From the NCBI RefSeq assembly GCF_001468035.1, contig NZ_LNZA01000001.1, forward strand, positions 2,148,231 to 2,212,230: a DNA stretch of 64,000 nucleotides. Direction: 5' to 3'. The notes under the pieces are model-generated. The model saw only the letters and a list, made by a program, of their open reading frames with translations. It had not been told where the DNA came from and searched no databases. The DNA is from Legionella tucsonensis. Its GTDB lineage: Bacteria > Pseudomonadota > Gammaproteobacteria > Legionellales > Legionellaceae. A program made the translations under genes and the position numbers. Shown piece after piece: positions 1 through 10,800 of this stretch (position 1 is the first letter of the stretch; each line of letters begins with the position of its first letter).

Positions 1-559
1 GAATACTCATAGCCATTCCCCATAGCAGGACTACAAAAATAAATTGTGCTATGGGTTGAAATGGCTGGGTAATACAAATCAATAACAATATAGCTGAAAA
101 AATGCTTAATGTGATAATTAGAATACGGCGTACAATGCTATTTATTTGTTTAAAATGTTTTGAAGTTTGTTTTGTTACTTTATTGCCTTCAATCTTTTCC
201 GGGAGTTTTTCTATCCATGAGTAATAATAATTAAGACCTCTTTGCAAAAAACCGTAATTGGTTCTTCTTTTTTGTTCTATATAAAACAAAATAAGCCATA
301 GGCCTTGAATTAAGTATCGAAACATATCTCCCGGACGAGGATTTTTTCTTGAAATATGCGGAAACAAAGCGTGATGATTTTCGCGTACCCATTGCCAACG
401 GTGTGATTCTAATCGTAAAAATGTCCAAGCAATTATTTGGAATAAAATAATACAAGTCGTAGTAAAAATCGATGCTTGATGATGAAGGAAATGTCGATAA
501 ATCTTTTCAACTTTTTTATATGCCCTATCCGACAAGAGGCAGTACATGACATTACTCAT
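1..559 (-). CDS. bcsA: Cellulose synthase catalytic subunit BcsA, N-terminal part (runs off the window)
   Basis: The frame is open without a stop from the ATG at 559 to the window edge, giving about 186 residues. BcsA is the inner-membrane glycosyltransferase that polymerises UDP-glucose into beta-1,4-glucan. Only the N-terminal membrane region is visible; the catalytic D,D,D,QxxRW motifs and PilZ domain lie outside. The sequence resembles remembered enterobacterial BcsA: a membrane segment near residues 30-47, then a stretch with FPHISRKNPRPGDMFRYLIQ, then a hydrophobic segment ending in an ICITQPF..IAQFIF-like run. The start overlaps the bcsQ stop by ATGA, so the two are probably translationally coupled. 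bcsB and bcsZ would be expected further left and cannot be seen. Confidence 0.93.
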   Translation of the reverse strand, partial: MSNVMYCLLSDRAYKKVEKIYRHFLHHQASIFTTTCIILFQIIAWTFLRLESHRWQWVRENHHALFPHISRKNPRPGDMFRYLIQGLWLILFYIEQKRRTNYGFLQRGLNYYYSWIEKLPEKIEGNKVTKQTSKHFKQINSIVRRILIITLSIFSAILLLICITQPFQPIAQFIFVVLLWGMAMSI

Positions 560-1293
560 TTTTTATTTCCAAAATCATTATTCATGCACCAATCGGCTAA
601 GGCATTTATATCTTGAGCTATTAAACTATGCGCGTGATATTCGCCTATAGGTTTTTTATCTGCGAGCGCCTCTGCAAGTGCCTCATCACTATGAAGTACT
701 ATGGGTAATAAAAAATTTGCTAACAACTGCTGCCATAACTCATATAAATCTTTTTGCAATGACTTGGCTGCAGAATAATGATTCATTAAAAAATAACACG
801 CTGGAATTTTTTGCTGATGCAAACGAATGTGGCAGTTGATGTCCGGGGTTAACAATAAGAATACGACGTCTGCTCTATCTAATCCCTGTTGAGTCAATAA
901 GGTGGTATCAGATGCCAGATCAAGTAAAATCCAACGATAATTTTTTTTTGTGACTAAGTCATCTATATTTTTTTTCCAGAAATCAGGATTTTTCTGGAAT
1001 TCATTTTTCAAATTAATACACTCAGCTTGGGTTATTTTCCCGAAAGGTAAGTAACTCAAGCGCTTGTTGTAAGTGTGAATGCTTTCTCTCCAGTCACCCT
1101 TGTCATGATAGGAGCGCGCCCAACCCTCTGCTTTTTCAAACGGCATATTAAAATGCAAGCGCAATAAGTTATCCGCTGTAAAATCAATAACCAATACTGA
1201 TTCATTCAATTGCTGTAAAGCCCAACATAGACCCGCAGCAATAGAGGTTACACCTATCCCTCCACGGATTCCTTGTAACGCAATTACTGGCAT
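556..1293 (-). CDS. bcsQ: Cellulose biosynthesis protein BcsQ (MinD/ParA-like ATPase)
   Basis: A 245-residue protein of the SIMIBI/ParA ATPase class that in enterobacteria localises and assembles the Bcs secretion complex at the inner membrane with BcsR. The N-terminus carries a modified P-loop, LQGIRGGIGVTSIAAGL, lacking the usual GKT lysine; remembered E. coli BcsQ also has a deviant loop, so this is family-typical and not decay. Other shared features are VIDFTADNLLRLHFNMPF near residue 35 and LLPFG/YLPFGKI near residue 83. It lies 13 bp after bcsR and overlaps bcsA, forming a leftward bcsR-bcsQ-bcsA operon. Confidence 0.92.
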   Translation of the reverse strand: MPVIALQGIRGGIGVTSIAAGLCWALQQLNESVLVIDFTADNLLRLHFNMPFEKAEGWARSYHDKGDWRESIHTYNKRLSYLPFGKITQAECINLKNEFQKNPDFWKKNIDDLVTKKNYRWILLDLASDTTLLTQQGLDRADVVFLLLTPDINCHIRLHQQKIPACYFLMNHYSAAKSLQKDLYELWQQLLANFLLPIVLHSDEALAEALADKKPIGEYHAHSLIAQDINALADWCMNNDFGNKK

Positions 1294-1306
1294 TCTCTTG
1301 TCCTAT

Positions 1307-1495
1307 TTATCTTTTTGAGCCAATTTTACTCAGCTCTTTCAATATTTTCCAACGCTCAATTATCTCTTTAATAATTTCTTGTTTTGAAATATCTACATAC
1401 GTTAACTGAGTTAAATATATCCAGCTCAGCATGAGCAAATCATCCTGAAGCCCAAGAGATTTCAGTCCATGTGAATCTGATATCTGATTCTTCAT
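1307..1495 (-). CDS. bcsR: Cellulose biosynthesis protein BcsR
   Basis: A 62-residue protein, the same length as remembered E. coli BcsR (YhjR), and sharing its signature: an N-terminal LQDDLLMLS region, then YVDISKQE, then a helix with ERWKILKEL. BcsR binds BcsQ and stabilises the cytoplasmic vestibule of the cellulose synthase. It is the first gene of the leftward bcs operon. The start at 1495 has only a weak upstream AAGAG. Identification rests on size, motif order and position directly ahead of bcsQ. Confidence 0.85.
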   Translation of the reverse strand: MKNQISDSHGLKSLGLQDDLLMLSWIYLTQLTYVDISKQEIIKEIIERWKILKELSKIGSKR

Positions 1496-1628
1496 AGTAT
1501 ACTCTTACAAGCTGTGTATGGACTTACCCATTTAAACATAGCGTGCTTTGATAAAAAGATCAATTTTATCCAGTTAGTTATGCTTCAACTCATCCTATTT
1601 TAGAACTCGTTTCTAATTGAAAAAAATT

Positions 1629-4268
1629 CTAGGTATAGAATTTTTGAGTAGTAGGTGCAAGTGTTTCATGTCTTTTATCAATAAGTTCCTGTGCTTTAGC
1701 AATAATTGGATTTTCTTGTAAGTTTTCGTCTGGATGAGCTAACTTACAGAATTCTTTATATCGATCCAGCTCCTGTTCGCGCATATAGAGTTCAAATTCC
1801 TTGTAAAAATTCTTTCCATTCTCTGGTCCAAGAATCTCAATAAATTGTTCATACAAACCAGTTTTGGGATTACTGTAAAAACAAATATCCATGAATTTTT
1901 TCTGGTAAATGGAAGAAAACTGATAGGGCTCACCCACAACTTCAGGTATTTGGTTAAATAAGATACTCACTCCTTTTGCTTGATGTTCATTTTTAGCTTG
2001 ATATAAAAGCTGAATCACTTCCTGACGTTTTTCCTTTGGAACAATAATTGAGCGGATCGCTGCAAATTTCTTCTTTTCATCATTTAAAAAAGGAGCTCCA
2101 CCTACCCGAGCACCTCGCTCAGCAAGTGAGAGCTTCATATTTCCATCTGGCAAATCTTTTAACGTGGCAAGAACACCATGACCAGTAAACCCAGTTGCCT
2201 GAAAAGCCATCCCCTCTCTATCTAAGTGACTTAAGATATTCTCAACCGTGGAGTCAGATTGAAGTTTATCTAATGCTCTTGTTAAGTGTTCAAACTGTGT
2301 GGAATATTCCGGGTGTTTGTCTCGAATAAAAGACTTTAAATAAGAATTAAGAACCTCAATCCCTTCATCGAATAAACCCGAACCGTATTTAACATCTGCA
2401 TTAGGAAATTGAAGAACCTCGTTCAACTTTTCTCCACCAAAGATGAAGTAAAGCCTTCGTCGACAATAATATTCTTTATAATCAATATGATACGACTCAA
2501 AAAAATGTTTAAGTGCTTCCTGAGGAACCCTATTCAATGGCGCGATTGTAATGACCGATTGAGCTTTATCGTTTTTGGCTAAAACATCTGCTCCTGCGGC
2601 CAAAAGTATAGGCATTGCCTCACTATGTTGATACGCAACAGCTTCCAGTAAAGGTGTATTTCCCTGTTCATCTCGCGCTTCCATTAATTCAGCTTTTGTC
2701 TTTGGATCTGAAGCAACTAAAGCCAGTACTTTCTCTATTTCATCTGTTTGTTTATGCCTAATTACTGTATGTAAGGGAGATTCCCCTTTATTATTTTTTT
2801 TCAAGAGTAATGCAGGACTATGAGCATGAATATAGTTCATAGCATTTCCAAAATTTCCCTTGGCGAGCAACAAATGATAAGCAGTGTTTCCCTCATTATC
2901 TTGTTCTTCCAATGAACTGCCTTTTTGGTGGAAGAACTCAACAAGCCCACCAGAGTTAACTTCAGCAGCAGCTAATAAAGGGGTTCTTCCTTTATCACTT
3001 CTATCTTCTACTGAAAAATAGCCCCTATCAATTACGTGTTTCACAAGTAAAGGTTGTTGTGTTTTTATTGCAACAAACAATAAGTTATCCCCTTCACTAT
3101 CCTTATCATGAATAAGAGAAGGCTCATCAATACTCAGCAAGTAATCGATTAATTTTATATTACCTAAACTTGCAGCTAATAGTATTGGAGTCATTTGGGA
3201 CTCATTTGTTGCCGATAAAGAAGCGCCATGTTTGACTAACCATCGTAACCCATCCAAATCCCCTCTTTTTACCGCATCAAATAAAGCCTGATCCTTTTCT
3301 GTGGAAGTACTTTTAGTTACAAGCAGATTAGCAATCTCAAGTTGATTTGCTTCAAAAGCAAGTTGAAAAGCTGTTTTTCCCTGATTATTTTTCAGGTCTA
3401 CCGAAACACTGCGCCCCAACAAATAAGAAACACACACCAAGTGTCCATTTCGAGCAGCCGACATCAATGCATTTTCGTCCTTGTCATTAACAACCATCAG
3501 ATCAGCTCCCGCATTATCCAAAAACTCGAGTATTTCTAATTGTCCATTTCCAGCCGCAAGAGTAGCTGCATTTTCTCCAATATTATTTTTTCGATGCAGA
3601 TCACAACCTTTTTCAAGTAAATACTCAATAATTTTTAAATTTCCTCTCCCAGCCGCAACCATTAGCGGAGTATTACCTTGATTGTCTGTTACCTCTGCGG
3701 CGAACTCCTCAGGAAAGAATTTAAGTGCTTCCAATTGATTATTGTATGCGGCGAAATGTACACCAGACCATCCATTTTTAGCTTTATGGTGAAGCAAACT
3801 TTCTTTATCTCTTGCGATTTTTAAAAGAATTGTCAGCGCTTTGACATCACCTAAGGCACTAGCAAATAATGCAACCTTACCAATCCCTTCTCGGCGGAAG
3901 CTCATTGAAGATAAAGCTTCCAATTTGCTATGCTGTCCCAAGAGAACCTGATTACATATAGGACTCAATTTAGACTTAGATTGTAATAACGGCATTGTCT
4001 TTGATGACGAATATAAATAACAACATTCTAAAGGAGTATATCCATTGTCATTGGAGACTTGGAAAATAGGATTGCCAAGTTCCTCTCCTTTTTTGATAAG
4101 TACGTCTAAAATGTCAGGCTGATCATATATTACAGCTAGATGTGCCAGCGTATTACCTTCTTCATCTGATGCTAAAAAATCTTCCTCATCTAGGCTTGAA
4201 AGTAACTTTTCAAATTGAGCCAAATTCCTTTGCTTTATTGCTGTTTTTAATGATTCTATTCTGCTCAT
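1629..4268 (-). CDS. Large ankyrin-repeat protein, candidate Dot/Icm effector
   Basis: 879 residues, with no signal peptide or membrane segment. Residues about 35-590 are ankyrin repeats (roughly 14 units, for example GNTPLMVAAGRGNLKIIEYL and GRTPLLAAAEVNSGGLVEFF). The last ~280 residues are not ankyrin: a charged helical part, then a TGFTGHGVLATLKDLPDGN ... LAERGARVGG segment near 690-730, then a helical tail. I do not recognise this C-terminal domain. Ankyrin arrays of this length with a unique C-terminal domain are common among translocated Legionella effectors, so host-directed function is inferred, not shown. It sits alone between the bcs operon and truD. Confidence 0.85.
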   Translation of the reverse strand: MSRIESLKTAIKQRNLAQFEKLLSSLDEEDFLASDEEGNTLAHLAVIYDQPDILDVLIKKGEELGNPIFQVSNDNGYTPLECCYLYSSSKTMPLLQSKSKLSPICNQVLLGQHSKLEALSSMSFRREGIGKVALFASALGDVKALTILLKIARDKESLLHHKAKNGWSGVHFAAYNNQLEALKFFPEEFAAEVTDNQGNTPLMVAAGRGNLKIIEYLLEKGCDLHRKNNIGENAATLAAGNGQLEILEFLDNAGADLMVVNDKDENALMSAARNGHLVCVSYLLGRSVSVDLKNNQGKTAFQLAFEANQLEIANLLVTKSTSTEKDQALFDAVKRGDLDGLRWLVKHGASLSATNESQMTPILLAASLGNIKLIDYLLSIDEPSLIHDKDSEGDNLLFVAIKTQQPLLVKHVIDRGYFSVEDRSDKGRTPLLAAAEVNSGGLVEFFHQKGSSLEEQDNEGNTAYHLLLAKGNFGNAMNYIHAHSPALLLKKNNKGESPLHTVIRHKQTDEIEKVLALVASDPKTKAELMEARDEQGNTPLLEAVAYQHSEAMPILLAAGADVLAKNDKAQSVITIAPLNRVPQEALKHFFESYHIDYKEYYCRRRLYFIFGGEKLNEVLQFPNADVKYGSGLFDEGIEVLNSYLKSFIRDKHPEYSTQFEHLTRALDKLQSDSTVENILSHLDREGMAFQATGFTGHGVLATLKDLPDGNMKLSLAERGARVGGAPFLNDEKKKFAAIRSIIVPKEKRQEVIQLLYQAKNEHQAKGVSILFNQIPEVVGEPYQFSSIYQKKFMDICFYSNPKTGLYEQFIEILGPENGKNFYKEFELYMREQELDRYKEFCKLAHPDENLQENPIIAKAQELIDKRHETLAPTTQKFYT

Positions 4269-4368
4269 TGAAACATCTCATCTATCATTCTGTTAAAAGA
4301 AGTATAGTTGATATGTAGAAGACGGAATGATTAAAGTTAACTCCTATTGTGAAAAATTAATTCGTCGA

Positions 4369-5391
4369 TCATCCATTCTGATAAAGACTTAACTCACGTA
4401 ATATCGCAGTTGCATAAGCCCCTGCAGGCAGGCTAAAAGATAACTCAGCCAGATTATTCTTAATAACACAGTTAAATTGTTCTGCATGCAAGATATTAGC
4501 ACGCCAATCCTCCTCTAAACCATAATGCTCCAGACCTGCCAACCATGGCTGCCAATCGTGATAAATTTCATTAACCAATTGTAATGCTTCGTCTTTGATT
4601 TTGTGCTTGCTTTTTCCAGGTAAGGGACTTGCAGGAGAAATATCTTTATCTCTAATTCTTTGAAGTAATTCATGATCAATGTGATCAATAGAAAAAATAC
4701 TGTTTGATCCTTTAAGCTGCATCACATCGCCAGATAGAGGTGAATTCCAGCATTGCTCCATAACACGACGAGATAAAATTAGATTGTAAATCCATGAACG
4801 TGCCGCAGAACAATAAATACCCCGTAGGAATCTATCTTTTACTCTATGTCCTTGAACGAGCATTTTTTCGGCTTTCAGTAAATTACCTGCATTGCGACCA
4901 AATCGTTGCTCTCCAAAATAATTAGGAACACCATATTTTTTAATGCGTTCGATGCGCTCCAGCAAATCTTCTTTATGGGAGATTTCGCGCAAAGATACAA
5001 TAAATTGATTACCAGTTAAAAATCCTGGCCTTAATTTCTTATAATGACGCGACCATTCCAAAACGCGCCAACCGGGCGCCGTAAGTTGTGCAACCCCCGG
5101 AATCTGTTCACCAGGAGTATGAATGCTCAGCCATTGAGTAGCCCGTGCCTGTCTATCCTTTAATCCAGCATAACCAATTGATTTTATAGATTTATTCAGC
5201 AATTTTGCTAAAGACTTAACCACTTCTTCTGTAGTAACTCCAGTTTTTTCTATTCTAAGGACAATATGTTCTCCCTCTCCGGAAAATGGACTATCAAAAA
5301 ATTCATTCACCTGAAAATCTTCTGGGCTGCATTTAAAACGAGCAGTAGACTTTGGCAGCCCATTCACATATGACCAGTTTAAAGAATACAT
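4369..5391 (-). CDS. truD: tRNA pseudouridine(13) synthase TruD
   Basis: A 340-residue enzyme that converts uridine 13 of tRNA-Glu to pseudouridine. The catalytic region [14 protein letters not shown] contains the conserved Asp after GLK. Further family blocks are [30 protein letters not shown], the ALPG-like SPLPGKSK segment and a C-terminal [15 protein letters not shown]. The frame extends 32 codons upstream of the chosen start, but the ATG at 5391 has an AAGG five bases before it, and its [11 protein letters not shown] beginning matches the usual TruD N-terminus. The longer version would run into the galU promoter region. Monocistronic and divergent from galU. Confidence 0.95.
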   Translation of the reverse strand: MYSLNWSYVNGLPKSTARFKCSPEDFQVNEFFDSPFSGEGEHIVLRIEKTGVTTEEVVKSLAKLLNKSIKSIGYAGLKDRQARATQWLSIHTPGEQIPGVAQLTAPGWRVLEWSRHYKKLRPGFLTGNQFIVSLREISHKEDLLERIERIKKYGVPNYFGEQRFGRNAGNLLKAEKMLVQGHRVKDRFLRGIYCSAARSWIYNLILSRRVMEQCWNSPLSGDVMQLKGSNSIFSIDHIDHELLQRIRDKDISPASPLPGKSKHKIKDEALQLVNEIYHDWQPWLAGLEHYGLEEDWRANILHAEQFNCVIKNNLAELSFSLPAGAYATAILRELSLYQNG

Positions 5392-5505
5392 AATAGCCTT
5401 ACTGAAACTTACCCTAACCTTTTCAAAAATTTGATAAAAACTATATAAATCAAAAATTTTTAAGTGCATACTTAAGAAACTGTACAATACATTAATTGTT
5501 ACTAA

Positions 5506-6393
5506 ATGGATAGATTAACAGTGAATGAACCATTCCCACCGATACGTAAAGCAGTGTTTCCTGTTGCCGGCCTTGGGACACGGTTTTTACCTGCAACAAA
5601 AGCAGCACCCAAAGAAATGTTAACTGTAGTAAATAAACCTTTAATTCAATACGCAGTTGAAGAAGCCTATGCTGCTGGCATACGCCAAATGATTTTTGTG
5701 ACTTGCCACAATAAACGTGCTATTGAAGATCATTTTGATCATGCCTACCAACTCGAGAGTGAACTTAGCATTCATGATAAAAATGAACTTTTAGCTGTAG
5801 TGCAATCGGTAACGCCTGCTGATATGGAGTGTTTTTATGTTCGTCAGGCCAAACCTCTTGGTCTAGGACATGCAGTTTTATGTGTGGAACAAATCATTTG
5901 CAATGAACCATTTGCTGTAATACTTGCTGATGACTTAATGACAAGTACAACACCAGTTATCCAACAATTAATCCAAATGTATGAGCAATACGGTCATAGC
6001 ATTGTAGCAGTAGAAAATATTCCTCAAGAACTCACTGAGTGTTATGGAATTATTCAAGGCGCGCCCTGGGATAAAAACCTTTTGAGCATACATCATTTGG
6101 TGGAGAAACCTAAACCTCATAATGCTGCTTCAAATATTGCAATTGTGGGACGTTATATCCTAACCCCAAGTATTTTTGCACAAATCAGGAAATTACCTCA
6201 TGAAAACCATAAAGAAATTCAATTAACTGATGCAATTAATGGGTTGGTAAAAGAAGAAACTATTTTAGCATTTCCCTATGAGGGGCAGCGCTATGATTGC
6301 GGAAGTGTTCTTGGTTTTCTTAAAGCGAATGTGGATTTAGGGAAGGAGCATCCAACTGAAGGGAAAAATTTTACCAAATGGCTTTTAGCTTAG
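5506..6393 (+). CDS. galU: UTP-glucose-1-phosphate uridylyltransferase GalU
   Basis: A 295-residue nucleotidyltransferase making UDP-glucose from UTP and glucose-1-phosphate. The signature [20 protein letters not shown] is present near residue 18, with further family motifs [17 protein letters not shown], and a C-terminal [14 protein letters not shown]. It leads an apparent rightward operon galU-pgi-bcsC, with pgi starting about 18 bp downstream. In this context GalU may feed UDP-glucose to the cellulose synthase encoded on the other side of truD, as well as to envelope glycans. No strong ribosome site precedes the ATG. Confidence 0.96.
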   Translation: MDRLTVNEPFPPIRKAVFPVAGLGTRFLPATKAAPKEMLTVVNKPLIQYAVEEAYAAGIRQMIFVTCHNKRAIEDHFDHAYQLESELSIHDKNELLAVVQSVTPADMECFYVRQAKPLGLGHAVLCVEQIICNEPFAVILADDLMTSTTPVIQQLIQMYEQYGHSIVAVENIPQELTECYGIIQGAPWDKNLLSIHHLVEKPKPHNAASNIAIVGRYILTPSIFAQIRKLPHENHKEIQLTDAINGLVKEETILAFPYEGQRYDCGSVLGFLKANVDLGKEHPTEGKNFTKWLLA

Positions 6394-6411
6394 ATTATTT
6401 ATTAATTGAGA

Positions 6412-7869
6412 ATGTATATGGAACATCTAACGAAAATGAACTCGTGGAAAAAGCTCGAAAAATACGCAAAAACATACATTAACCAAAATTCGGAAACAAA
6501 AAATTATTGTGTATCCAGCGACAGCATTACTCTGGATTACAGTGAACAACATATTAATCCCCAAATTCTAGATTCACTTCTTGAGCTTGCTCATGAGAGT
6601 GGTCTGCTTGAACATATTAATGCCATGATGGTTGGAAAGCCTATTAACAATACAGAAAATCGGCCCGCCTTGCATACAGCACTTCGTGCTCCAGAAGATA
6701 AAGTCATATTGGTTAATGAACATAATATTATTCCTGAGATAGTTCGTGTGCGAAATATGATGAAGCTAATTTCCACAAAAATCAGAAATGGAGAGTGGCG
6801 TGGTTACTCTGGAAAACCTATTACTGATGTAGTGAATATAGGAATCGGAGGCTCTATGCTTGGTCCTTTTTTTTGTATTAATGCATTAAGTGATTTAGTA
6901 ACAGACAGATTAGGATTTCATTTTATTTCCGACATTGATCCAAACGCGTTCTCACGTAGTACTGCAAAACTAAACCCAGAAACTACCTTATTTATTATTT
7001 CCTCGAAGTCATTTACTACTCCAGAAACTTTATCTCATTATCAAAAAGCTTTATCTTGGCTAAATCAGGAGCAACATTTTAACCAGCATTTTATTGCCGT
7101 CACCGCAAATACTGAAAAAGCTCAAGAAATGGGTTTGGAAACCATTCTCCCTATCTGGGAATGGGTTGGAGGGCGTTACTCCTTCTGCTCAGCCATTAAT
7201 TTAATTTCTTGTATCGCCATTGGTTTCGAGCATTTTTCAGAAATCCTTGTTGGGGCATACAAGATGGATATGCATTTTTGCACAGAGCCTTTCGCAAAAA
7301 ACTTACCCGTCCTTATGGCATTATTAGGTATATGGAACATTAATTTTTTAAATATTAATAACTTGCTGGTCATGACTTACTCTCAAGACTTACAGTATTT
7401 TGTTCCCTATCTTCAGCAACTCGATATGGAAAGTAATGGTAAATCGATAACCAGACAAGGTCGTACAGTTGATTATGCGACAGGCCCCATTATCTGGGGT
7501 GGTCTGGGTAATCATGCACAACACAGTTATTATCAGCTTTTGTGTCAAGGAACACATAAAATAGCTGCTGATTTAATCAGTGTTAAAACGTTTGATGGTA
7601 AGGTAATTAATAAAATATGTCATGCCCACAAAGAAGTATTAACGAAAGGTGGAAATCACGGAGAAAATCCTCACAGTTACATTGACGGAGAAATGCCTAT
7701 CAATCTTCTCTCTTTGACTGAATGCTCGCCAAAAACTCTTGGTTCACTGATTTCTTTATACGAACATAAAATTTTTGTCCAAGGTGTAATTTGGAATATA
7801 AATTCATTTGATCAACCCGGAGTCGAAAGCTCCAAGGAGATAGTTCGACAGAATAATTGGATTAGTTAA
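6412..7869 (+). CDS. pgi: Glucose-6-phosphate isomerase
   Basis: About 485 residues. It interconverts glucose-6-phosphate and fructose-6-phosphate in the cytosol. Family motifs seen: VNIGIGGSMLGP, SSKSFTTPET, the signature region WEWVGGRYSFCSAI, MESNGKSITR, and TGPIIWGGLGNHAQHSYYQL with the catalytic Glu/His neighbourhood. Shorter than the ~549-aa E. coli enzyme but in the range of the compact bacterial form. Start uncertain: a TTG at 6406 and ATGs at 6412 and 6418 are all in frame with only a weak GAG upstream. The stop overlaps the bcsC start as TAATG, implying coupling. Confidence 0.95.
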   Translation: MYMEHLTKMNSWKKLEKYAKTYINQNSETKNYCVSSDSITLDYSEQHINPQILDSLLELAHESGLLEHINAMMVGKPINNTENRPALHTALRAPEDKVILVNEHNIIPEIVRVRNMMKLISTKIRNGEWRGYSGKPITDVVNIGIGGSMLGPFFCINALSDLVTDRLGFHFISDIDPNAFSRSTAKLNPETTLFIISSKSFTTPETLSHYQKALSWLNQEQHFNQHFIAVTANTEKAQEMGLETILPIWEWVGGRYSFCSAINLISCIAIGFEHFSEILVGAYKMDMHFCTEPFAKNLPVLMALLGIWNINFLNINNLLVMTYSQDLQYFVPYLQQLDMESNGKSITRQGRTVDYATGPIIWGGLGNHAQHSYYQLLCQGTHKIAADLISVKTFDGKVINKICHAHKEVLTKGGNHGENPHSYIDGEMPINLLSLTECSPKTLGSLISLYEHKIFVQGVIWNINSFDQPGVESSKEIVRQNNWIS

Positions 7870-10800
7870 TGTTCATAGTCAGATTATTATTGTTTAGCTT
7901 AATTACTCTAAAAGTTTATGCCATCGATATCAACCCCAAACAGATTTTATTGGATCAGGTAATTTGGGGTGAGACCTATTATAGAGATGATTTTGTAAAA
8001 AGCTCTCTTGAGCGTTTACAATTGATAGCCCCTAATGATCCTGAAGTTCTTGCAGCACGTATCAGACTTGCGATACGTCAAAAGAACCTGATTCTAGCAG
8101 AAGAACTACTTGAGGAACTAAAACAAAAAGCCCCTGATTCAATGGAATACAAACAAGCTAAAATGAGTGTACTCCTTACACAGCCTGAAGCAAAACTAAA
8201 ATTGCAACAAGCAAGAATAATGGCCATGTCAGGGCATCTCGATTTAGCTAAAGCTCAATATGATGCTCTTTTTCATGGAATTTTTCCTACTCCAGAATTA
8301 AGTACTGAATATTGGCGCATCGTCTCAAGAATACCCGCTCAGCGTCAAAACGCATTTAACCATTTGCAAGAGCTTTATAATTTTTTAAAAGCACATCACG
8401 TTTATTCTAATAATAAGAACCAGGATAATTGGTCTTATGCACTCAAAGATAGGCTTGCAGAATTATGGGTTGCCAGTGGCGAAACAGCATTTCAAGCAGG
8501 TAATATTGATTTGGCGCAAAAACGATATCAGCAAGCCCTCCTTTTAGATAATAGGAGTTATGATGCTTGGGTTGGGATAGGAGAAGTAGCATTTGCCCGC
8601 AAAAATTTTATCAATGCAGAACAAGCATTTAAACGAGCATTGATCATTAGTCCGGGAAAGGGTACCGCGGTCTTTGGGCTCATTGGCATCTACAAGCGTC
8701 AATCGTTACAAAAGGCACTGAATTACCTCAATAGTTTGCCTGAAGATCTAAAAAGCAAATTTAAAGATGCTCAACGTAGTTTGGAAAGCGCTTTATTACA
8801 AGAGCAAGCAGAACGTCTTGAAAAAGCAAACCAATGGAAACAAGCAATAGAAAAGTACAGGCAAGCACTAAAAATTGACCCGGATAATGTTTGGTTAACT
8901 TATCATTTCGCCTTAGCATTGAATCATGAAGGTGAGTTAAAAAAGGCACATGACTTATTTCAGCGGTTGATTGCAAAACAAAGAACAAATCCGACTCAAG
9001 TATATGCTTACGCACTTTATTTATCGAGTATGGATCAGTTACAACAAGCGCTGACCCATCTTCATACTTTACCGCAAAATCAATGGAATGAAGACATACG
9101 TCAATTGGCACAACGGTTGACCACGGAATTGATTTTACAGCATGCCCAACAATTACGCGACAGTGGTGATAAACAAGGCGCAGCAGCTTATTTAATGAGT
9201 CAAACACAAACCACACCTATCAAACTCACTTTAGCAGATTGGGCTTTGCTCGATGGCGAATTTGCAAAAGCATTGAATTATTATCAAGATGTGAAAACTC
9301 ATGAACCCCTCAATGCTGATGCAAATCTTGGAGTTATAGAATCACTTATCGCTTTGGGAAATAAGAAAGAAGCACATCAGTTGCTGGAACAGCAGCAAAA
9401 GATAAAATTGACTTTTAATCTTAACATGCAAAGAAGGTTGGCGAATGCCTGGAATGCTGTAGGAAGCCCCAAAAAAGCACTGACTATTTTCAACCATCTC
9501 AAAAAAGAAAGTATTAATGCAGCACCTAGTCAGGATAGTGCGCTTATATTTCGCGATGCTGCCCGTTTGGAAACACAACTTCGCATGCCTAAATTAGCTC
9601 AGGAAGATTACAAAAAGGCAATGGTTAAAAGTAATATTACTTCTGTATGGCCTGCCAGCAACGATTATTATACCTGGTTAACCCGTAATCATATAGAAGA
9701 TGATTGGCTAAAACGTAGTATTCGCTCTGAATCAGCCCTACTTTATCGGCAACAAGAAACGCGCATTACTGTACATGAAGATTATTGGCGTTTGCCGGGT
9801 TCAGCTGGAATTTCCGACTTACGTGCCGAGGATACCATAGCACAAGCAGATTGGGCATACTCGAATGGCCGTGCTTTTTTTAGAGCGGACAGGATCAATT
9901 TAGGTGCTGGAAGTTTTTCTCCAATAGATGGAGTTTATTTTGATGATTTTGGTACTTGTGCTATCAACGGATGTTCAACTGGTATCAAACAGACGACAAA
10001 GGGTATAGGATGGGATGGCGGCTGGCAAAACCCCCTCTGGGGGTTTGATATTGGACAAACACCTATAGGATTTCCTGTAAAAAATTGGATTGGCGGCATC
10101 AATTACAACGGTGAAATACGAAATGTGGGTTGGACAATTACCGCATCTCAACGTCCTATGACGAACTCCCTACTTTCTTTTTCAGGAACTGTCGATCCCA
10201 ATACGGGAATCGTATGGGGAGGAGTAGTTGCTACAGGTCTCACTTTGTCGCTGAGTTACGATCGCGGCGAAGCTCATGGCGTCTGGGCTAATATTATTGG
10301 CAGTAAGCTAACTGGGAAAAACGTGGTATCTAATACACGTATTCTTTTATTAGATGGTTATTATTACAAAATCATTAATGAAGAGAACCGTCGTCTTTCC
10401 ATTGGAGTCACAAATATGGTCTGGCACTATGAAAAGAATCTATTTGGATATAATCTTGGACAAGGCGGGTACTTTAGCCCTAATTTTTATATATCATTTT
10501 CACTTCCGATAAATTATCGCCGACGTACTGCAAACTGGTCTTATGAATTAGGTGGTTCGATAACCTATTCACGCGACACTACCAAAGACATGCTTGCTTA
10601 TCCCTTACCAAACCTGATTCCAAATTTTGATCCTTCGCAAAACTTCATCCAAACGGGTGGACCTGGCACAGGCTATGGTTATTCTGTACTTGCATTGATA
10701 GAACGTCGACTTGGTTCACATTTTGTTATCGGTGGATGGTTAGATATCCAACAGTCAACAGACTATACCCCAAGCCATGCTGCTCTTTTTCTTCGCTACT

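Noticed and set aside
556-1293. P-loop of BcsQ lacks the GKT lysine, suggesting a dead ATPase
   Set aside because: The same deviant loop (GVRGGVGTTT) is remembered in enterobacterial BcsQ, so it is a family trait.
5392-5487. Longer TruD N-terminus of 32 extra residues
   Set aside because: The extension is unlike TruD, lacks a ribosome site, and would overlap the galU promoter region; the ATG at 5391 has AAGG upstream.
8761-9216. 151-codon minus-strand frame inside bcsC
   Set aside because: Lies wholly within the TPR coding region in antisense and shows no family features or ribosome site.
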